Shown here: piece by piece, positions 60,344 through 64,000 of the stretch
Numbering within the stretch: position 1 is the first letter of the stretch
Layout: every line of letters begins with the position of its first letter
From: Neostapfia colusana
Lineage: Eukaryota; Streptophyta; Magnoliopsida; Poales; Poaceae
Direction: 5' to 3'
DNA length: 64,000 nucleotides
Assembly (NCBI GenBank): GCA_030760725.1
Contig: JASWHV010000008.1
Location: 31,406,720 to 31,470,719, forward strand
Translations under genes and position numbers: made by a program
The notes under the pieces: generated by a model
Told to the model about the DNA's origin: nothing
What the model saw: the letters and a program-made list of their open reading frames with translations, nothing else
The model's database searches: none

Positions 60344-60793
60344 CTGTATAAATATATTTGAGAAATGTCAAATATTTATTTTAACAGTAAACCATTTAGT
60401 TATAACATAAAAATGTCATTGAACTCATAAAAACTGGAAACATAGTTCAAACTTTAAACAAATTTGACTGCTGATCTGCTGTCCAAGATGACAGCACTGA
60501 CCAGTTCCCATTTCAACCTGATTTAGACCATACTATCAGCAAAACCAATTCTGGAGCTCAACATCAAAGTTAAAGCTAACTTCAATAGCTTTCCATAAAG
60601 TATTTGCTTGGCCAAATATCTGTCCTGGTTCAAAAGTTATGAGATGTCAAATTTGATAGAATTTCTGGAGAAAATTGGACAGCACCTCCCTGCTTGATGT
60701 ACTGATTTGATCCAAGAGTTCCAGTTAATTCTACACCAAATTTGACAAAACTTTCTGCTACAAAGTTGCAACCCATCTCACGAACTTTCCTTA
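60344..60793 (-). other. Leader of element G (partial)
   Basis: Aligns with B's leader 19969-20420. No ORF. Its right end CCTTA (60789-60793) should be H's left target duplication; the right copy is outside the window. Confidence 0.7.
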
Positions 60794-61456
60794 TGAGTGG
60801 TTTAGGCCCGATCTTCCGAAAGGTAGGTCGATTGAGGTGGAGAACTCGACGTTGATGATCCGCGGCACTCGAGCAGTTTGAACACCCCTGCAATCACTAC
60901 ACCACTGCTCCATTGGTTATCAACCGTGCAGCACACGCTTGACCTCACCAAGAAGGATAATCCCTGCAGGTGCAACCGAGAACACGAGCAAGAACGTAGA
61001 AGACGTGATCTGAAAGTCACGAAGTTGGGGTTTCACAAAAACCGTAGAACGGCAGCTGTTTATCTAAGCAAAATCCACTGAATATGGCCGGCGGCTGCAG
61101 TATTTAAAGGCTAGGGTTCATCCATAAGACCCTTAGACGCGTCCCTAATAGACTCATACGGGATACAAGGCCCAAAAGCCCAATACGGTGGTGCAACACC
61201 GGACAGAACTCTGAATTCGACTTGTTTCGACAACTCCCAACGACTCCTGGTGAATATTAATGTGGGACCAGAACCATTGGAAATTTGATCTTCTCATCTT
61301 TCCATGCATATGTAGAACGTCGAAAACGGAGTCCGTATGCATCCTGGGCGTACGTTTTAAGATGGACTGCTCCTGGACTCCGAGTTAAACTCGAGTCCGA
61401 GTTGGTGACTGTTTCCATCCACTTGTGGACGTACCATCTGGTTCTCCACGTCCCCA
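60794..61456 (-). repeat. 3' LTR of element H (about 663 bp)
   Basis: Left end TGAGTGGTTT marks where homology with G's leader stops. Right end CGTCCCCA abuts a polypurine tract. A TATA-like TTTAAATA (minus) lies near 61098. The boundaries rest on TG...CA and context because the other LTR is not visible. Confidence 0.6.
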
Positions 61457-64000
61457 AATCCTCCTCCCTTTACTTGTTGATCATGTCCATGGTTCCTAAT
61501 AACAATTAAATCATTCAATAGCAATCCAATCTCAAAATCACATGGGTAGGAAGTTAGGAATGAGTTCACCTGCTGATTTAGTAACCGTGTTCGTGCTCTT
61601 GTGATTGGTCCTTGTATATCAATGTGAGTATCCACAGTTGTGATGTCCTCATCATCCTCCCCCTCTTCAATCGGAGTCGTCCTTGACTCAATATTATTTT
61701 CTTCCCCCATGTATGGTCGTAAATCTGAAATGTTAAATGTGGGACTAACCCCGAAATCGGGAGGCAACTCAAGCTTCTATGCATTGTTATTGATCTCTTC
61801 AACAATCTTAAAAGGACCAGCAGCTCGTGGCATAAGTTTAGATTTTATCAAGTGAGGGAATCGTTCTTTTCTCAAATGTAGCCATACCAATTCCCCTGGT
61901 TCAAGTTTTACTTCTTTTCTACCTTTACTACCAGAAATTCTATACTTCTCATTCATCCTTTCAATATTTTTCTTTGTAGTTTCATGCATCTTAAGACTGA
62001 ATTCAACTCGTTGTGTAGCATCCAAATTTATAGTTTCAGGAGGCAAAGGTAATAAATCAATAGGAGCACGGGATTGAAACCATACACTACCTGGAATGGG
62101 CTTACCTTTGTAGTAGAGTGAACTGACCTGTTGTAAGCAAATTTAATATGTGGTAAACAATCCCCCCAACCCTTTAAATTTGTTTTTAAAACAGCCCGCA
62201 ACATAGTGGATAGAATACGATTTACTACCTCAGTTTGTCCATCGGTTTTGGGTGACATGTGGTTGAAGACAGCAGCTTGGTTCCCAATTTATACCACAAA
62301 GTTCTCCAAAAATGACTTAAAAATTTTGCATCACGATCAGAAACAATGGTATTTGGTACACCATGTAAACGAATAATTTCCGTCATAAACAAATCAGCAA
62401 TGTGTGAGGCATTATCATTTTTATGACAAGGTATAAAATGTGCCATTTTGGAGAAACGATCAACAACCACAAAAATACTATCCCTCCCCCTCTTAGTCCT
62501 AGGCAATCCCAAAACAAAATCCATGGAAATATCCTGCCAAGGTACACTAGGAACAGGAAGAGGCATATAAAGACCATGTGGATTAAGTCGAGACTTAGCT
62601 TTATTGCAAGTAGTGCACCGTGCACGTAGTGCTCGACATCACGTCTAATCTTTGGCCAAAAGAAGTGTGTGGCCAGCATGTCCTCCATTTTCTTCACTCC
62701 AAAATGTCCCGTCGAACCTCCTCCATGTGCTTCTTGCAAAAGTAATAGGCGAACAGAACTAGCAGGAACACATAGCTTGTTAGCACGATAGAGGAGGCCC
62801 TCCCGTAGTACATATTTATTCCATGTTCTTCCTTCTCTACAATTTTCTAAGGCATCTTTGAAGTCCAAATCAGTAGGATATAATCCTTTTATTGTTTCTA
62901 AACAAAATATTTTATGATCAAGTTGGGACATCATGGTGTAACATCTAGATAATGCATCTGCAATAACATTCTCCTTCCCTTTCTTATGCTTAATGATGTA
63001 TGGAAATGATTCTATGAACTCAATCCATTTAGCATGTCGTTTATTCAGATTGTTTTGGCACTTAAGACACTTCAAAAATTCATGATCGGAATGTATGACG
63101 AACTCCCTAGACCAAAGGTAATGTTGCCAAGTTTGTAGAACTCACACTAAGGCATACAATTCCTTATCATAAGTAGAATAATTCAGAGAAGGGCCATGCA
63201 ATTTTTCACTAAAGAATGCAACAGGTTTACCTCCTTGTATGAGAACACCTCCAATACCAATGCCGCTTGCATCACATTCTAGCTAAAATTTCTTGTCAAA
63301 ATCAGGAAGTTGTAGCAATGGTGCTTGTGTAAGCTTTGGTTTGAGAACATCAAAAGCTTGTTGCTGCTGTTCGGCCCATCGAAACTGCACTCCCTTCTTC
63401 GTCAGTTCATGGAGAGGTGCTGCAATGGTGCTGAAATCCCGCACAAAGCGTCGATAAAAACCTGCAAGACCAAGAAACTACACACCTGCGTGACGATCGA
63501 TGGAGTTTGCCAGCTAGTGATCGCCACAATTTTTTCCTCATCCATCTCAATTCCCTGCGATGAAACGACATATCCAAGAAACGAAACTAGATTGGTGCAA
63601 AAGACGCACTTTTCGAGGTTACCAAACAAACGTGCATCTCGCAAGACACTGAAAACAGCACGTAAATGATTAAGATGTTCGTCATATGACTTCTGTAAAT
63701 GAGGATATCATCAAAGTAAACCACCACAAATTTTCCAATAAAAGCACGTAAAACCTCGTTCATTAAGCGTATAAAAGTGCTAGGTGCATTAGTTAAACCA
63801 AAAGGCATTACTAACCACTCATAAAGTCCAAACTTGGTTTTAAATGCAGTTTTCCATTCATCTCCTAGTGCCATTCTAATTTGGTGTTAACCACTACGCA
63901 AGTCAATTTTTGTGAAAATAATAGCACCACTCAATTCATCAAGCATGTCATCTAAGCAAGGAATAGGATAACGATATCGAATGGTGATGTTATTAATCGC
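61357..64000 (-). pseudogene. pol of element H, frameshifted, N-terminal part outside the window
   Basis: From the right edge: RT (YFDDILIY near 63735-63760), RNase H (about 62990-63400; INDALSRC-like end near 62945), integrase zinc region (HGGGSTGHF; CTTCNKAK near 62600), integrase core (DISMDFVLGLPRTKRG, IVSDRDAKFLSHFW) and a C-terminal region (WLHLRKERF, FNISDLRPY, GPITRARTRLLNQQVNSFL). Frame breaks lie near 63690, 63480, 62630, 62240 and 62100, with others likely. The last frame (61357-61767) crosses the polypurine tract and runs about 100 bp into the 3' LTR. Inactive. Confidence 0.82.
61457..61474 (-). other. Polypurine tract of element H
   Basis: The reverse complement AGTAAAGGGAGGAGGATT abuts the presumed LTR start TGGGGACG. 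It also codes for part of the pol C-terminal frame. Confidence 0.65.

Larger units (their letters stand above)
59340..60793 (-). mobile_element. Element G: fragment of a third A/B-family chromovirus
   Basis: Only the accessory ORF and part of the leader are visible on the minus strand. Homology to A/B starts at C's right end and stops at 60793, where H begins; the next bases expected from B's leader (20420 onward) are missing. Its gag-pol should lie beyond the left end of C, outside the window. It is the oldest layer seen. Confidence 0.85.
60794..64000 (-). mobile_element. Element H: Ty3/gypsy, possibly CRM-like, right part outside the window
   Basis: Minus-strand element with 3' LTR (60794-61456), polypurine tract and pol running off the right edge. 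Pol motifs (TAFKTKFGLYEWLVMPFGL, VVVDRFSKMAHFIPCHK) recall the plant CRM and Reina chromoviruses; the exact lineage is inferred. It lies in the leader of G. Confidence 0.82.

Overview
The window looks like intergenic, repeat-dense DNA from a plant, most likely a grass. I infer this from Ty3/gypsy chromoviruses with 4-4.6 kb LTRs that have GC-rich cores, from Ty1/copia elements resembling the maize Opie/SIRE type, and from deep nesting of insertions. I see no host gene, tRNA, rRNA, CRISPR or bacterial feature. Essentially every base falls in one stack of nested LTR retrotransposons.

Layout. Element G (minus, Ty3/gypsy Tekay-like; accessory ORF and leader at 59340-60793) is the outermost layer. 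Element C (minus, Ty1/copia; 28039-59339, left end beyond the window) lies in G just after its accessory ORF. Element H (minus, Ty3/gypsy, possibly CRM-like; 60794 to the window end) interrupts G's leader. C was then hit four times: by A (plus, Tekay-like; window start to 28038), by D (plus, Ty1/copia; 31561-41250, target duplication GAGTC), by E (plus solo LTR; 41292-44415, TGCTT) and by F (minus, deleted Tekay relative; 46645-58964, CCGGA). B (minus, same family as A; 10086-24413, GCAAA) landed inside A's 3' LTR. The four exact 5-bp duplications, together with sequence that resumes across each insertion, fix the order G, then C, then A/D/E/F, then B inside A. H is younger than G but cannot be placed relative to C.

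Coding content. A, B and G carry an extra 314-codon-type ORF between the 5' LTR and gag. It has a possible dsRNA-binding-like N-terminal part, a coiled coil and an acidic tail. It is open in A and broken by one nonsense codon in B and two in G. All gag-pol genes are broken: A has a nonsense codon in gag, a -1 frameshift and a lost reverse transcriptase Asp; B has three frameshifts and two nonsense codons; C is riddled with stops, often CGA to TGA; D has in-frame stops and frameshifts but an intact 555-codon RT-RNase H frame; F has lost gag, the RT core and the integrase core; H has several frameshifts. No element looks autonomous.

Points of most interest: the conserved accessory ORF; splice-acceptor-like sites directly before the accessory ORF, gag and a small reading frame inside the LTRs; a tandem array of about eleven 56-bp units with G-boxes upstream of the TATA box of solo LTR E; paired palindromes repeated at both ends of C's LTR; and the A/B inverted arrangement, which could make a long hairpin transcript. 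Boundaries, motifs and mutations were read by eye; family names rest on recalled family features, not on a search.
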